The position numbers and the translations under genes were made by a program. Positions 8,263 to 17,650 of a stretch of 64,000 nucleotides of DNA are shown here, piece by piece (the first letter of the stretch is position 1; each line of letters opens with the position of its first letter). The DNA lies in assembly GCA_023393165.1 (NCBI GenBank), contig JAEWMJ010000034.1, forward strand, positions 1-64,000, read 5' to 3'. The notes beneath the pieces were generated by a model. It made no database searches and had not been told where the DNA came from. It saw nothing but the letters and a program-made list of their open reading frames with translations. The DNA comes from Bacillota bacterium (GTDB taxonomy: Bacteria; Bacillota; Clostridia; Christensenellales; Christensenellaceae).

Positions 8263-9747
8263 TCATTCTCCCATGCATTTCGCGTATAATTTTTCTACAA
8301 CAGTTTGATCCGGATAAAGTTCCTCATGAAATCTGCCCTGTTTCATGACGATAATCCTGTGACAGGTTTGGATGAGCTCTTCCAATTCGGAAGATACGAT
8401 GATGGACGAAACGCCCTTTTTGCTCTGTTCCCAGACGATTTCAAATATCTGCTGCTTGGCGTTAACGTCTATTCCTCTGGACGGTTCGTCTAAAAGAAGG
8501 ATTTTGGGATTTGTATTGATCCAGTTGCCGATCAGCACTTTCTGCTGGTTCCCGCCCGAAAGAGAAGAAACCGCTACTTCAGGGCTGGATACCTTGATCT
8601 GCAATCCTTCAATCTGGCGGTTTACAAATTCATTCTCCATGCCTTTTGAAAGTATCCCCCTGCGGCAGATCGTCCGCAGGCTTGCCAGGACCAGATTTTC
8701 ACGCACCGAATGTATCTGGATCAACCCGTCGTCTTTTCTGTTTTCCGGCGTGAGCGCGAGCCCCGCTTTTTTTCCTTTCACCGGAACGCCACGCTCAAGC
8801 TTTTGCCCTTCGACGTAGATCTCGCCCGAATCATAATCCTGCGATCCGAAAATGGACCGCAAAAGTTCGGAGCGCCCCGAACCCAGAAGGCCTGCTATGC
8901 CCAGTATTTCCCCTTTTCTCAAGGTGAAATTTATATCTTCAAAATATCCTTTTAACGTCAGATTCCGGACATCCAATACGACTTCACTGCCGTATTGGAG
9001 TTCTTCCGGGATTGTTTTTGTCTCAATGTCTCCAAACATCATATTGATAAGCGATTCGTTTGTCAGTTCCCCGATATCCTTCGAATCCACAAGCCGGCCG
9101 TCCCTTATGACCGTCACCGTATCCGCAATGTCCCAGATTTCCTGCAGTTTATGCGTGATGTAGATTATAATAACGCCCTTTTCCTTTAACGCCCCTACAA
9201 CCTTAAAAAGTATTTCCGTTTCGTGCCGCGCGAGCGCTGACGTGGGCTCATCCAGCAGAAGGACATGCGGATCAAAAGACATTGCCTTTGCAATTTCCAC
9301 CAGCTGCATCTGCCACACGTTCAGCTCGTGTACGGTAATTTTGGGAGATATATCGATTCCAAGTTCGTTAAGCAGCAGGGCCGCGTCCTCGTAAGCTTTA
9401 TTGTAGTCGATCATGTACCTGTTTTTCTTGGGCAAACGCCCAAAAAATATGTTCTCCGCAATAGACAGCCCCGGAATAAGGCTCAGTTCCTGATAGACCG
9501 TTGCAATACCCTGATCGAACGCTTCTTTTGGACTGCAAAAATGAAGCGCCGCATCATCTATAAGCAGTTGGCCGCCTGTGGGCTGTATGGCGCCCGAGAT
9601 GATCTTGATAAACGTACTCTTGCCCGAACCGTTCTTGCCCAAAAGCGCGTGAACCTTTCCGGCTTCAAATTTAGCCGAAAAATTATTGAGCGCAACCGTT
9701 CCGGGATATACTTTTGTTAAATTCCTTGCTTCCAATATTTTGGCCAT
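8263..9747 (-). CDS. Sugar ABC transporter ATPase (RbsA/XylG/MglA family), system 1
   Basis: A 494-residue protein with two ABC domains in one chain, as in all CUT2 importers. Domain 1 has Walker A GKNGSGKST, Walker B LLLDEPTSAL and a degenerate signature (ELNVWQMQ in place of LSVGQQQ). Domain 2 has the usual non-canonical Walker A GLLGSGRSE and a canonical LSGGNQQKV and LLLDEPSRGID. This asymmetry is normal for the family, though the first signature is unusually degraded. It energises the permease at 7268. Confidence 0.88.
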   Translation of the reverse strand: MAKILEARNLTKVYPGTVALNNFSAKFEAGKVHALLGKNGSGKSTFIKIISGAIQPTGGQLLIDDAALHFCSPKEAFDQGIATVYQELSLIPGLSIAENIFFGRLPKKNRYMIDYNKAYEDAALLLNELGIDISPKITVHELNVWQMQLVEIAKAMSFDPHVLLLDEPTSALARHETEILFKVVGALKEKGVIIIYITHKLQEIWDIADTVTVIRDGRLVDSKDIGELTNESLINMMFGDIETKTIPEELQYGSEVVLDVRNLTLKGYFEDINFTLRKGEILGIAGLLGSGRSELLRSIFGSQDYDSGEIYVEGQKLERGVPVKGKKAGLALTPENRKDDGLIQIHSVRENLVLASLRTICRRGILSKGMENEFVNRQIEGLQIKVSSPEVAVSSLSGGNQQKVLIGNWINTNPKILLLDEPSRGIDVNAKQQIFEIVWEQSKKGVSSIIVSSELEELIQTCHRIIVMKQGRFHEELYPDQTVVEKLYAKCMGE

Positions 9748-9784
9748 ACCCTACCTCCTCAATATAATCCAAGCTGTTTTAAAA

Positions 9785-9841
9785 GGGTTAGCGGCCAAAC
9801 GGCTGCTAACCCGGGGACAGCCTGCGCCGCATAAACGGCGC
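9785..9841 (-). promoter_or_regulatory. Two intercistronic hairpins between binding-protein and ATPase genes
   Basis: GGGTTAGC/GCTAACCC (9785-9792 and 9805-9812, extended inward with one mismatch) and GCGCCG/CGGCGC (9824-9829 and 9836-9841). Neither has a T-run. Hairpins here commonly protect the upstream mRNA, giving more binding protein than ATPase. That role is inferred. Confidence 0.55.
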
Positions 9842-9850
9842 GGTATAAGT

Positions 9851-10984
9851 TTACATGTCGTCGCCCAATACCGCCTTCAGGTTCTCTACGTACGCATTTA
9901 CAGCGTCCGGATCATTTCTTGTCAGCGGGACGCCGGGGAGCTTGACGCCGGTCCGATAGGGCTGGCCCATCATAGCCAGGCAAAGGTTTTTCATTGCGGT
10001 TTCGCCAAGAGCGATAGGATCCTGGCCGCAAACCGCCTGCAGGATGTTGTCTTCGTCAAGAAGCATGTTGGCAAGCTGTTCGCTGGCGTCGATTCCGAAT
10101 ACCGGGATTTTCTTGCCTGCATTTTTCACGGCCATAACCGTTCCGACCGTTCCGCCTTCATTCGCGCAGAATATCAGGTCCAGATCGGGGTTCGCGTTCA
10201 TAACGTCGGCAGCCGTATTTACGGCAGTATCCGAATCCCATGCGTCCACATCCTGCACAATCTCGATCAGATCCTGCGTCTGGGAAAGGAATCCGTCCGT
10301 CCTCTGCTTGCTCATTTCAGGAAGCAGCGCCGTGAACTGGATGATGGCCACTTTCGGTTTTCTGTCCGGGAAATTCTTTTCAATGTATTCGCGGGCATAC
10401 TTGCCTACTCCAACGCCGATCCCGTACTGGTCCATTTCGGAATATCCGGCCTGCCAGTCCGCATTCATGTTCATATTGGCGCAGTATACTGTGATCCCGT
10501 TCTTGGAAGCGTTTTCAAGAGCCGCAACCGAGCCTGTCAGGCTTACCGGGAATATGCAGATACCGTTAACGCCGCCGGTCGTGTACGTATTCACCAGTTC
10601 GACTTCCTTATCAAGCTCTCCGCCGCTGTGTCCTTCCAGGACGGTCGCGCCGTACGATTCGGCGGTCTTTTTCATTGTGATCTGGAGCATCCTCTGGAAT
10701 TGATCTTCCAGAAGAACGCAAGCCGCAATCGTTTTGCCGTTCAGGTTTTCAAGTTTTTCCCCCTCGGGGACTATTTCCGTACCCTCATTGCCCGAAGCAT
10801 CCGAAGCTGCAGGCGCCGCCGCGGTTTCTTCCGCAGCAGCCGATGACGCCGGAGCAGAAGATGCCGGTGCGGATGACGCCGGAGCAGCCGGCGACGCTTC
10901 CTGCGAAGCCGTTGTTTGACCCGTGCATGCAAATAACGAACATACAATGACCAAGCAAACAATAATACTGATTACTTTTTTCAT
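9851..10984 (-). CDS. Sugar ABC transporter substrate-binding lipoprotein, system 1
   Basis: A 377-residue lipoprotein. The signal peptide ends in the lipobox CSLFAC, with Cys20 as the likely lipidated residue. Residues ~22-65 form an Ala/Ser/Pro-rich linker with ASSAP repeats, which probably spans the cell wall. The rest is a periplasmic-binding-protein fold of the Peripla_BP_4 (ribose-binding) class, beginning near NGKTIAACVLLEDQFQ. The start at 10984 has AAGGAG eight bases upstream. It is first in a three-gene importer operon. Ligand unknown. Confidence 0.88.
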   Translation of the reverse strand: MKKVISIIVCLVIVCSLFACTGQTTASQEASPAAPASSAPASSAPASSAAAEETAAAPAASDASGNEGTEIVPEGEKLENLNGKTIAACVLLEDQFQRMLQITMKKTAESYGATVLEGHSGGELDKEVELVNTYTTGGVNGICIFPVSLTGSVAALENASKNGITVYCANMNMNADWQAGYSEMDQYGIGVGVGKYAREYIEKNFPDRKPKVAIIQFTALLPEMSKQRTDGFLSQTQDLIEIVQDVDAWDSDTAVNTAADVMNANPDLDLIFCANEGGTVGTVMAVKNAGKKIPVFGIDASEQLANMLLDEDNILQAVCGQDPIALGETAMKNLCLAMMGQPYRTGVKLPGVPLTRNDPDAVNAYVENLKAVLGDDM

Positions 10985-11030
10985 TTCATTTCTCCTTTTC
11001 AGTTTTTTTAAGGGTACTTTTAGCATATTT

Positions 11031-11046
11031 CCGATAAACCGATTCG
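11031..11046. promoter_or_regulatory. Candidate LacI-type operator upstream of sugar system 1
   Basis: CCGATAAACCGATTCG, 46 bases before the binding-protein ATG. The same core (CCGRTAAAC then STT-like half) occurs at 21522-21537 and 25369-25384, both upstream of genes of sugar system 2. Seen by eye; binding is inferred. Confidence 0.4.
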
Positions 11047-11157
11047 TAAATGAACGAAATTTGTTTTTTGTTTGCGATATTTGCTTAAATTATTCACCAG
11101 AGCAAAAAATATAATTGGTTTATGCAGAACTCTGCCGTCCGGAAATGAGAAAATCCG

Positions 11158-11922
11158 TTATTTTTCCTGATTGGGCTGGCCGTTCCAGGCTGAAAGGCCT
11201 CCGTCCACAGGGATATTAACGCCCGTAATATGATCGGCGGCGTCCGACGCCAGGAAGAAAATCGCGCTTGCGCACCATTCGGGTTCGCAAAGCCTGCGGT
11301 CGGGCATATTTTTGCGGAAGCTTTCCAACACTTCGGTACTGCATCCGTCCAGGAACATAGGCGTTTTTACGGCCGAGGGAGATACGATATTCACCCGGAC
11401 GCCATGCATGGAATAATCCATAGCCATTGCGCGCGAAAGCGCAATGACGGCGCCTTTTGTCGCGCAGTAAAGGGACATATTATAATCTCCGCCCATTCCG
11501 GAGACGGACGATACGTTCACAACCGATCCTTTTTTCTTTTCAAGCATCTGCGGAATAAGCGCCTTGCTTGTATTGAATACTCCCCTGACATTCACATCAA
11601 ACTGGAAATCGTAGTCTGCCATGGGGGCCTCGTGAAGCAGGCCGACCCTGAAAACGCCCGCACAGTTTACCAGTACGTCGCAACCGCCGTTTTCCCGGAC
11701 GATCTCCGCTACCGCCGCGACATCATCCGGTTTTCCGACATCGGCGGCCTTCGCAAAAACAAGGCCCTTATCCGACCGTCCGGACAACTCCCTGTAAGCG
11801 GACATAAGGGTTTCTTCCTTGCAGTCCGTCATAAACACTCTGTCGCCCGCATCCAGAAACATCCCGGCCGTTGCCTTTCCGATTCCGCTGGCAGCGCCTG
11901 TTACTACTACATTTCTTATCAT
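11158..11922 (-). CDS. Short-chain dehydrogenase/reductase
   Basis: A 254-residue classical SDR: cofactor motif TGAASGIGKA near the start, NCAG at strand 4, Ser in VNVSSVSG and the catalytic Tyr/Lys pair in YCATKGAV. The C-terminal VPVDGGLSAW-like tail is usual. The acidic end of strand 2 (MTDCKEE) suggests NAD(H) preference. Standing upstream of sugar ABC operon 1 and divergent from the YesM/YesN genes, it probably oxidises or reduces the sugar or polyol that system 1 imports. The substrate is unknown. Confidence 0.85.
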   Translation of the reverse strand: MIRNVVVTGAASGIGKATAGMFLDAGDRVFMTDCKEETLMSAYRELSGRSDKGLVFAKAADVGKPDDVAAVAEIVRENGGCDVLVNCAGVFRVGLLHEAPMADYDFQFDVNVRGVFNTSKALIPQMLEKKKGSVVNVSSVSGMGGDYNMSLYCATKGAVIALSRAMAMDYSMHGVRVNIVSPSAVKTPMFLDGCSTEVLESFRKNMPDRRLCEPEWCASAIFFLASDAADHITGVNIPVDGGLSAWNGQPNQEK

Positions 11923-11980
11923 GGCATATCACTCCTGTTATTTTATTTTTTATTCACGGATGTTTATAGCATACTGCAAA

Positions 11981-11995
11981 ATAAACGATTGTAAA
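11981..11995. promoter_or_regulatory. Weak match to the shared operator motif
   Basis: ATAAACGATTGTAAA, between the divergent SDR and sensor-kinase genes. It resembles ATAAACCGATTCGTAAA at 11034-11050 with two deletions. Low confidence. Confidence 0.25.
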
Positions 11996-12149
11996 ATTTA
12001 TTATTTTTGTTTTTTGTTTGTTATATTGCCCTCTTTCATTCGCAAACCCGTTTATATATTGATTAAGTACATATTTTCGTATATCATTATCATAACTCAA
12101 TTTACTTGAATTTTTTGATCAAGGCTTGCAAAAATCGAAGGAAATTAAC

Positions 12150-13949
12150 ATGAAAATAAATAAATTCCGCATTAAGTTATTTTTGCTGACATCAGTTTTT
12201 CTTGTGATTCCCGTAATATCCTGCTGCGTAATTTTGTTTTCGATCACAGAGAATACGCTGAAAACATATACTTCAAACAGTATGGATGCAACGCTCAAGG
12301 AGAATGTACAAAACATAGAATCCAAGCTGGACATTCTGGATAAAGCCAGCCAGTCCCTGTTATTAAACCTTGCGACTATCCGCGAAGTCACCGACCCCCA
12401 GCTTCATACCAGTTCGGTCGATATTTTCAGCGCCACCAAATACGATTTTACCGTATCCAGTTCCCTGATTGTAGATACGTATACGATCAACGGATTCAGT
12501 AATTTTTACCTGTATTTTCCCCAAAAATCATTGCTGATCGTATCCCGCATGACTTTTTTTGACGAAGTTCCCTACAACACAATGGACTGCCTTGCGATCC
12601 CGCGCGGAACTTGGGGCGTTTCGACCCCCTATGATTATCTGGTCTGCAACCCGATATTGGGCAAGCATATGACCGCCCGCAATATATCTCAGAATTATAA
12701 TCTTACAAATGAACTCAACCCCAAAGAAGACATCATTCTGACCGCGAACATCAAGGAAGATTATATCAGCGGCCAGCTGGCCAGCGGTTTTCAGTTCAAG
12801 CCGGACAGGGCCATCATCATCGATTCCCACGGAAATGTGATCTCCTCCCTGGACAATTCCGAAATCGGCAGCTCGGTCCCCGCGTATCACCAGATGCTGG
12901 CGGAAATCAGCCGGAGCAATCCCGCGGACTATCACGAAATTACGTTGGGCAACGTAAAGTATATGCTCAATTGGGAATATTCTCCCGAAAAGGACTGGTA
13001 TTATATCACCACGCTGGACGTGAACGTTGTAACCAACAGCATATCTTCCATTGTGGACTTTTTCCTGATCATTATTTTTGCCCTGCTGGCCGTTTCGCTT
13101 ATCATTACGGTGGTTTTGGTACAGTCCACCACAAACCCGCTTAACGACCTGACAAACGCCATGAAGGAGATGAAGAACAAAAACTTCAAGATCCAGCTTG
13201 CCGTACAGCACGGAGACGAGTTTGAGGTCATATACAACGGATTTAATGAAATGGCGCAGGAAATCGATTCTCTTGTCCATACCATCACCGAGAAAAACAA
13301 CCTGAATACGGTAACAAATATCCGCCTGCTGCAATCCGAAATAAACCCGCATATGCTGTACAATTCCCTGGAATCCCTGTACAGCATGGCCAAAATCAAC
13401 GGCCAGGAAGAAATATCAAATCTGGTCATGGCGCTTTCAAAATTCTTCCGTATCAGTCTTTCGGGAGGGAAAAGGCTGGTGCCCCTGCGCGAGGCTTTTG
13501 AACTTGCCAACCAGTATATCATCGTGCAAAACATCCGCCTGAATTATAAGATCAGGTTCGAACACAATATTCCGGAACCGCTGATGAATTCCCTGACGCC
13601 CAAATTTCTGCTGCAGCCCATAGTGGAAAATACGTTCCAGTACGGATTCAAAAACAGACGGGAAAACTGCAGCCTTACCATTGATGCGTTTGAAGACCCG
13701 GAGTGCATCCGGATCGTTGTATGGGACAACGGAATCGGAATACACGAAACCGACCTGCAATGGCTCAACCATCACATCAATAATTTCGATTTTGAAGGGA
13801 CCTTATCCAAAAAGGGTTACGCGCTCCGGAATATCAATTACCAGCTGAAACTGGAATTCGGGGATGCTTACGGCTTATGGATCGAGAGCGTTTACGGCGA
13901 GTATACCAGAGTCACTATTAAAATCCCCAACCAGACAAAGGAGGACTGA
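12150..13949 (+). CDS. YesM-type sensor histidine kinase
   Basis: A 599-residue membrane sensor. One hydrophobic segment lies near the N-terminus (residues ~8-32), followed by an extracellular dCache-like domain, a second segment at ~297-324, a HAMP region, a His_kinase domain with the phospho-acceptor in NPHMLYNSLES (His401), and a HATPase_c domain with WDNGIGI. This architecture is the YesM/LytS-like class that usually pairs with AraC-type response regulators and senses carbohydrates. GAAGGA lies upstream of the ATG at 12150, eight codons inside the longest frame. It is coupled to the next gene and divergent from sugar operon 1, its likely target. Confidence 0.9.
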   Translation: MKINKFRIKLFLLTSVFLVIPVISCCVILFSITENTLKTYTSNSMDATLKENVQNIESKLDILDKASQSLLLNLATIREVTDPQLHTSSVDIFSATKYDFTVSSSLIVDTYTINGFSNFYLYFPQKSLLIVSRMTFFDEVPYNTMDCLAIPRGTWGVSTPYDYLVCNPILGKHMTARNISQNYNLTNELNPKEDIILTANIKEDYISGQLASGFQFKPDRAIIIDSHGNVISSLDNSEIGSSVPAYHQMLAEISRSNPADYHEITLGNVKYMLNWEYSPEKDWYYITTLDVNVVTNSISSIVDFFLIIIFALLAVSLIITVVLVQSTTNPLNDLTNAMKEMKNKNFKIQLAVQHGDEFEVIYNGFNEMAQEIDSLVHTITEKNNLNTVTNIRLLQSEINPHMLYNSLESLYSMAKINGQEEISNLVMALSKFFRISLSGGKRLVPLREAFELANQYIIVQNIRLNYKIRFEHNIPEPLMNSLTPKFLLQPIVENTFQYGFKNRRENCSLTIDAFEDPECIRIVVWDNGIGIHETDLQWLNHHINNFDFEGTLSKKGYALRNINYQLKLEFGDAYGLWIESVYGEYTRVTIKIPNQTKED

Positions 13950-13951
13950 AA

Positions 13952-15577
13952 TTGTATAAACTGTTGATTGTTGACGACGAATACTGGGTAAGAAAGCGGC
14001 TGCTTACCACCATTGACTGGAATGCCCTTGGAATATGTGAAGTCTTTGATGCGGAGGACGGCAAAGAGGCTCTCGGCATATGCATTCAGTATGAACCGGA
14101 CATCATTGTTACGGATATCAATATGCCCGAACTGACGGGTATCGAACTGATGCAGGCTTTGAACGAAAGCGCGCTTTATCCGCGGATCATACTGATCAGC
14201 GGTTTTAACGAGTTTGAATACGCGCGTTCCGCGATCAAACTGGGCGTTGTGGATTATCTGTTAAAGCCGATCGACGAAAACGAACTGAAGAATATCGTAA
14301 AAAATATCATTGACGATTTTGAAAATGAGAAAAAAGAAAAAGAAATGTTTGAGGACCTTGTGGATTATTCGGACGAAATAAGAAAAAGGGTACTGGCAGA
14401 CCTGCTCACCGGGAAAATGGAACAGCCGGGCAGCTCGATTTTACGTTTAAAGAATTTTCTGGGGATCGATTTTCCGTTTTCATCGGCAATCTGCCTGATC
14501 GCCCATTCCAAATCGGTATTGAACACAGACAAGAGCGATTATGTGGAGGACACACTCTTAAGCTTCAGCATTTCAAACATTTTAGGCGATATCCTCCCTC
14601 TTTTCCTTCAGCATTTTTTCCTGCTGTCTGTGGAAGACCTGAATGTTGCCGTTGTGTTCAGCGAAAAAACCGGAGAGGAACTCCAAAAAACCATTCAGGA
14701 AATTGCCAAAAGCGTCAACCATCAGCTTGAAGAGCTGTTTAATATCAACATCGCATTTGCGGTGGGGGAAGAAGCTGCGGATATTCTTGAATTGTGCAAA
14801 TCATTTAAAAGCGCCAGATACGCGATCAATTCATATAATTTCAACGACTGGAACAACGTGTTAAACTACGGAAAAAACGGCGCAAATGACAATCTTAATA
14901 TTCAAAGCGTTTATTTTGACTATAATTTGAAATCAGTCGCCGCTCATGTCAAAAGCTGCGACAGGGAGGCGGCCTCCCATGATCTGGGCCTTTTGCTGGA
15001 CGAATTCTTAAAACAGCACAGCCAAAGCCCCACATCGCTTCAAATCAAGCTTTTTTATATCAATGCAATGAATACGCTGTTCAAGGAATGCCTTGTATCC
15101 GGACCGCCGTCCGAAGAATTTTTGAATTTCTGCATCGATTCCCTGGACGATATCGGCGCGTTTTTTACACCCGAAAAACTGATGAACAGCCTTCAGAACA
15201 TTGTCGATTTTTTGCTGAACGAATACGGAGAATTTATCGGAAACAAACGCCACTGGCTGTTTGACCAGATAACCGGATACATCAAAGAAAACTATACTTC
15301 TCCTCTTACGATGAAGGACGTGGCAAGCAAATTTTATCTGAACCCGTGCTATTTCTGCAAGCTTTTCAAGAACGAGACGGGACTGACCTTTACGCATTAC
15401 CTGATGCGGCTTAGGATCGAGGAAGCCAAAAAACTCCTTTTGAGCAATAAAAAAATGTACGACATCGCCGCGGCGGTGGGATACGACAATGTGCAGTATT
15501 TCTCTACGATTTTTAAGGAAATCGAAGGCGTCACTCCTTCGCAATACAGAAATTCCAGTGTTTTAAAGGGCGGGTGA
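13952..15577 (+). CDS. YesN-type response regulator with AraC HTH domain
   Basis: A 541-residue DNA-binding response regulator. The N-terminal receiver domain has the acid pair D8/D9 and phospho-acceptor D55 in IIVTDINMPE. A middle region of unknown fold leads to a C-terminal AraC helix-turn-helix pair (MKDVASKFYLNPCYFCKLFK and YDIAAAVGYDNVQYFSTIFK). The start codon is TTG, with AAGGAGG seven bases upstream; that site lies inside the end of the kinase gene, only two bases away. It probably activates sugar ABC operon 1. A terminator follows. Confidence 0.9.
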   Translation: MYKLLIVDDEYWVRKRLLTTIDWNALGICEVFDAEDGKEALGICIQYEPDIIVTDINMPELTGIELMQALNESALYPRIILISGFNEFEYARSAIKLGVVDYLLKPIDENELKNIVKNIIDDFENEKKEKEMFEDLVDYSDEIRKRVLADLLTGKMEQPGSSILRLKNFLGIDFPFSSAICLIAHSKSVLNTDKSDYVEDTLLSFSISNILGDILPLFLQHFFLLSVEDLNVAVVFSEKTGEELQKTIQEIAKSVNHQLEELFNINIAFAVGEEAADILELCKSFKSARYAINSYNFNDWNNVLNYGKNGANDNLNIQSVYFDYNLKSVAAHVKSCDREAASHDLGLLLDEFLKQHSQSPTSLQIKLFYINAMNTLFKECLVSGPPSEEFLNFCIDSLDDIGAFFTPEKLMNSLQNIVDFLLNEYGEFIGNKRHWLFDQITGYIKENYTSPLTMKDVASKFYLNPCYFCKLFKNETGLTFTHYLMRLRIEEAKKLLLSNKKMYDIAAAVGYDNVQYFSTIFKEIEGVTPSQYRNSSVLKGG

Positions 15578-15590
15578 CGGCCGTGCTAAA

Positions 15591-15626
15591 AGAAAATCCG
15601 CGGTACCGGGATGCCGCGGATTTTCT
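15591..15626 (+). terminator. Terminator of the YesM/YesN operon
   Basis: Perfect 13-base arms AGAAAATCCGCGG (15591-15603) and CCGCGGATTTTCT (15614-15626), with a T-rich end, 14 bases after the response-regulator stop. Confidence 0.75.
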
Positions 15627-15837
15627 TATATAGTATAGTATTGGAAGCAAAAAAACAAAAAGGCGCCTTTTTACAGCGCCGGTGCTTTTTAAAAATTTAT
15701 CTGTTTTTCTGAATTATACCCATCCGGACACAGGGAGTCAACCGAAAGCGGAACCTTTGTCCTCCTGCACAAACCGCATACCTCCCGTTTGTCATTTTGG
15801 GACAAATTAAATAGTATTCTGTCAACAAGACAGCGTT

Positions 15838-17601
15838 TTATTTCACGACCTCAATCCCAATCAATGCGCCGTATCCGTTGGCATCGAGTTTCGTATAGTC
15901 CCGTACAGCTTTTATTTCAATTTCCCCATCAGGATCACCCACCTGCCGCATAGACCCCTTAAATTTTCCGCTTGAAAACGATTCTCCGTTTGATGCCAAT
16001 ACGTCAATAAACTGTAGAACCAGTTTGCCGTTATAGTAAAAGCAATCTTGCTTTTTATCATAAGTTAAGCCAAACGGCTCGTAAACCGCGTACAATTTTG
16101 CAAGTTCCTCCGGTGCCATTTTATCCCCTGAACTATAAGCTATAGTCACATTGCCTTGTGAAGCGTTGCCTTGTGATAATTCCTGTGCCGTGGAGGAATT
16201 ATCTGCCCCAGAGGACTCATCAACCGATGTCGCTTGTATGGACGGATTCTTCAATTCTTTAATATCCCTTGCGTCAAAATCCGCCTGACTATATGGTTCT
16301 ACTCCTATGAGCTTACCGCTTGGGTCAGTCGAGCCGTCTGGATTACGGGTTAATTGTGACAGATCCCTTACACCATGAACATCTATCGTACCATTTTGAT
16401 TGAAGTAGTCTTTTCCTGCGCTGCCACCATCGCCAACCGGGTAGTAGTCCTCAAAATATCGGACTAATTCTCTATTGTAAAATAGTTGATCTGTGCTTTT
16501 GTTGTAGGTAAGCCCATATTGCTCATAGACAGCAAACGCTTCCGCTTTGCTTTCCGGCGTTTCTGCATATGCTTTTTCTTCTGCGAAAGTAACATTTTTA
16601 CTTTCCGGTCCGTTTATCTGCTCTTTTTCTGCGGCGGCAGCAATCGTGGCCCCGGTCATTATAATTCCCACCAGCGCCATGCAAAGGACAGCGACGCCAG
16701 CTTTCTTCCGTTTTGTGTCCATGATTGAAGAAATGCGATTTTTCATGCCCCTTTTCCCTCCATAAAAATTGGTTGACAATGCTGTTCGGAGCTTTGCGCC
16801 GTTCCTGACGACGCCAATAATGGTTTCGCCGTATTGCTTGCGCTGCTGAAGATCCGCGCCCCGTAAAACCAGAGCGTCACAGGAGATTTCACATTGTACC
16901 GCCGCCGCTTTTGCCATAAGATAGACAACCGGATTAAACCAATGGAGCGCGGCCGCCGCTAAAATCAGCGCCTTGCACCAAAGGTCATGCCGCTTCAAAT
17001 GAATCAGCTCATGCTTTAAAACAAGGTATAATTCGTCATCTGAAATTTTGACAGGCGGCAGCAAAATGGCAGGCCGGAAAAATCCAACGAGCATGGGGCT
17101 TGTTATACTCTGGCACACACTTAACCCTACCTGTGTCTTTATTTCCAGTTCCGACTTTAGGCTATCCAAAATCCCCAAAGCCTTCAAACCTGTTACAGGG
17201 ACACTCCATCGGCGTACAATCCTCATAAAACGATTGTGCCGGAAGGCATGGTAAACTACGACGCTTACAACGCCTAAAATCCAAATCGCCGCAAGTACCC
17301 ACCATAAGGGGATTGTTGCCGGAGCGTTTACAATATCCCCTGTATCGGCCATAGGTGATATGGCGTTGATAATTGGCTGCATAGGCGTTACAGGTATATC
17401 CGTCATTTGAGCCGGGAGAAACGACAGGTCAATCCGGGGGCGAAAGGGGAATATCCAGCCTGCCGCAATCACCAGCCAAACCATATAACGCCACTTTGCG
17501 GCATACCGTTTTGATAAAAGAGGCAGTATGGCCGCGTACACAAGCGTTACCAGCGACATAGAAACAGAGCATTGAAGCAGGGCGGTCAGAAATGTTTGCA
17601 T
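15838..17601 (-). CDS. BlaR1/MecR1-like M56 metalloprotease sensor with duplicated C-terminal domain
   Basis: A 587-residue membrane protease-sensor. The N-half has four or five hydrophobic segments and a zinc-protease motif HELIH (197-201) followed by KRHDLW, as in BlaR1/MecR1. A last hydrophobic segment (~300-325) leads to an external C-terminal region. Instead of a penicillin-binding domain this region holds two related repeats (~355-437 and ~503-585) sharing YGLTYNK/FGLTYDK, GVRDLSQL/AVRDYTKL and LIGVEPY/LIGIEVV, separated by a Ser/Gln-rich linker. It presumably senses a ligand and cleaves the BlaI repressor at 19179. It is nearly identical to the next gene over its first ~315 residues. 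Confidence 0.82.
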   Translation of the reverse strand: MQTFLTALLQCSVSMSLVTLVYAAILPLLSKRYAAKWRYMVWLVIAAGWIFPFRPRIDLSFLPAQMTDIPVTPMQPIINAISPMADTGDIVNAPATIPLWWVLAAIWILGVVSVVVYHAFRHNRFMRIVRRWSVPVTGLKALGILDSLKSELEIKTQVGLSVCQSITSPMLVGFFRPAILLPPVKISDDELYLVLKHELIHLKRHDLWCKALILAAAALHWFNPVVYLMAKAAAVQCEISCDALVLRGADLQQRKQYGETIIGVVRNGAKLRTALSTNFYGGKRGMKNRISSIMDTKRKKAGVAVLCMALVGIIMTGATIAAAAEKEQINGPESKNVTFAEEKAYAETPESKAEAFAVYEQYGLTYNKSTDQLFYNRELVRYFEDYYPVGDGGSAGKDYFNQNGTIDVHGVRDLSQLTRNPDGSTDPSGKLIGVEPYSQADFDARDIKELKNPSIQATSVDESSGADNSSTAQELSQGNASQGNVTIAYSSGDKMAPEELAKLYAVYEPFGLTYDKKQDCFYYNGKLVLQFIDVLASNGESFSSGKFKGSMRQVGDPDGEIEIKAVRDYTKLDANGYGALIGIEVVK

Positions 17602-17650
17602 ATCAATCCCTCCTTTCCGTTATACGGCATCAATGTTCCTTTGATATAAA

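Noticed and set aside
9686..10846. 386-codon open frame on the plus strand
   Set aside because: Antisense to the binding-protein gene 9851-10984 and the end of the ATPase gene; no domain or ribosome site.
15650..15695. Second terminator after the YesN gene (GGCGC/GCGCC around a T-run)
   Set aside because: Stem is only five bases with a long loop and the T-run sits in the loop; the hairpin at 15591-15626 already explains termination.
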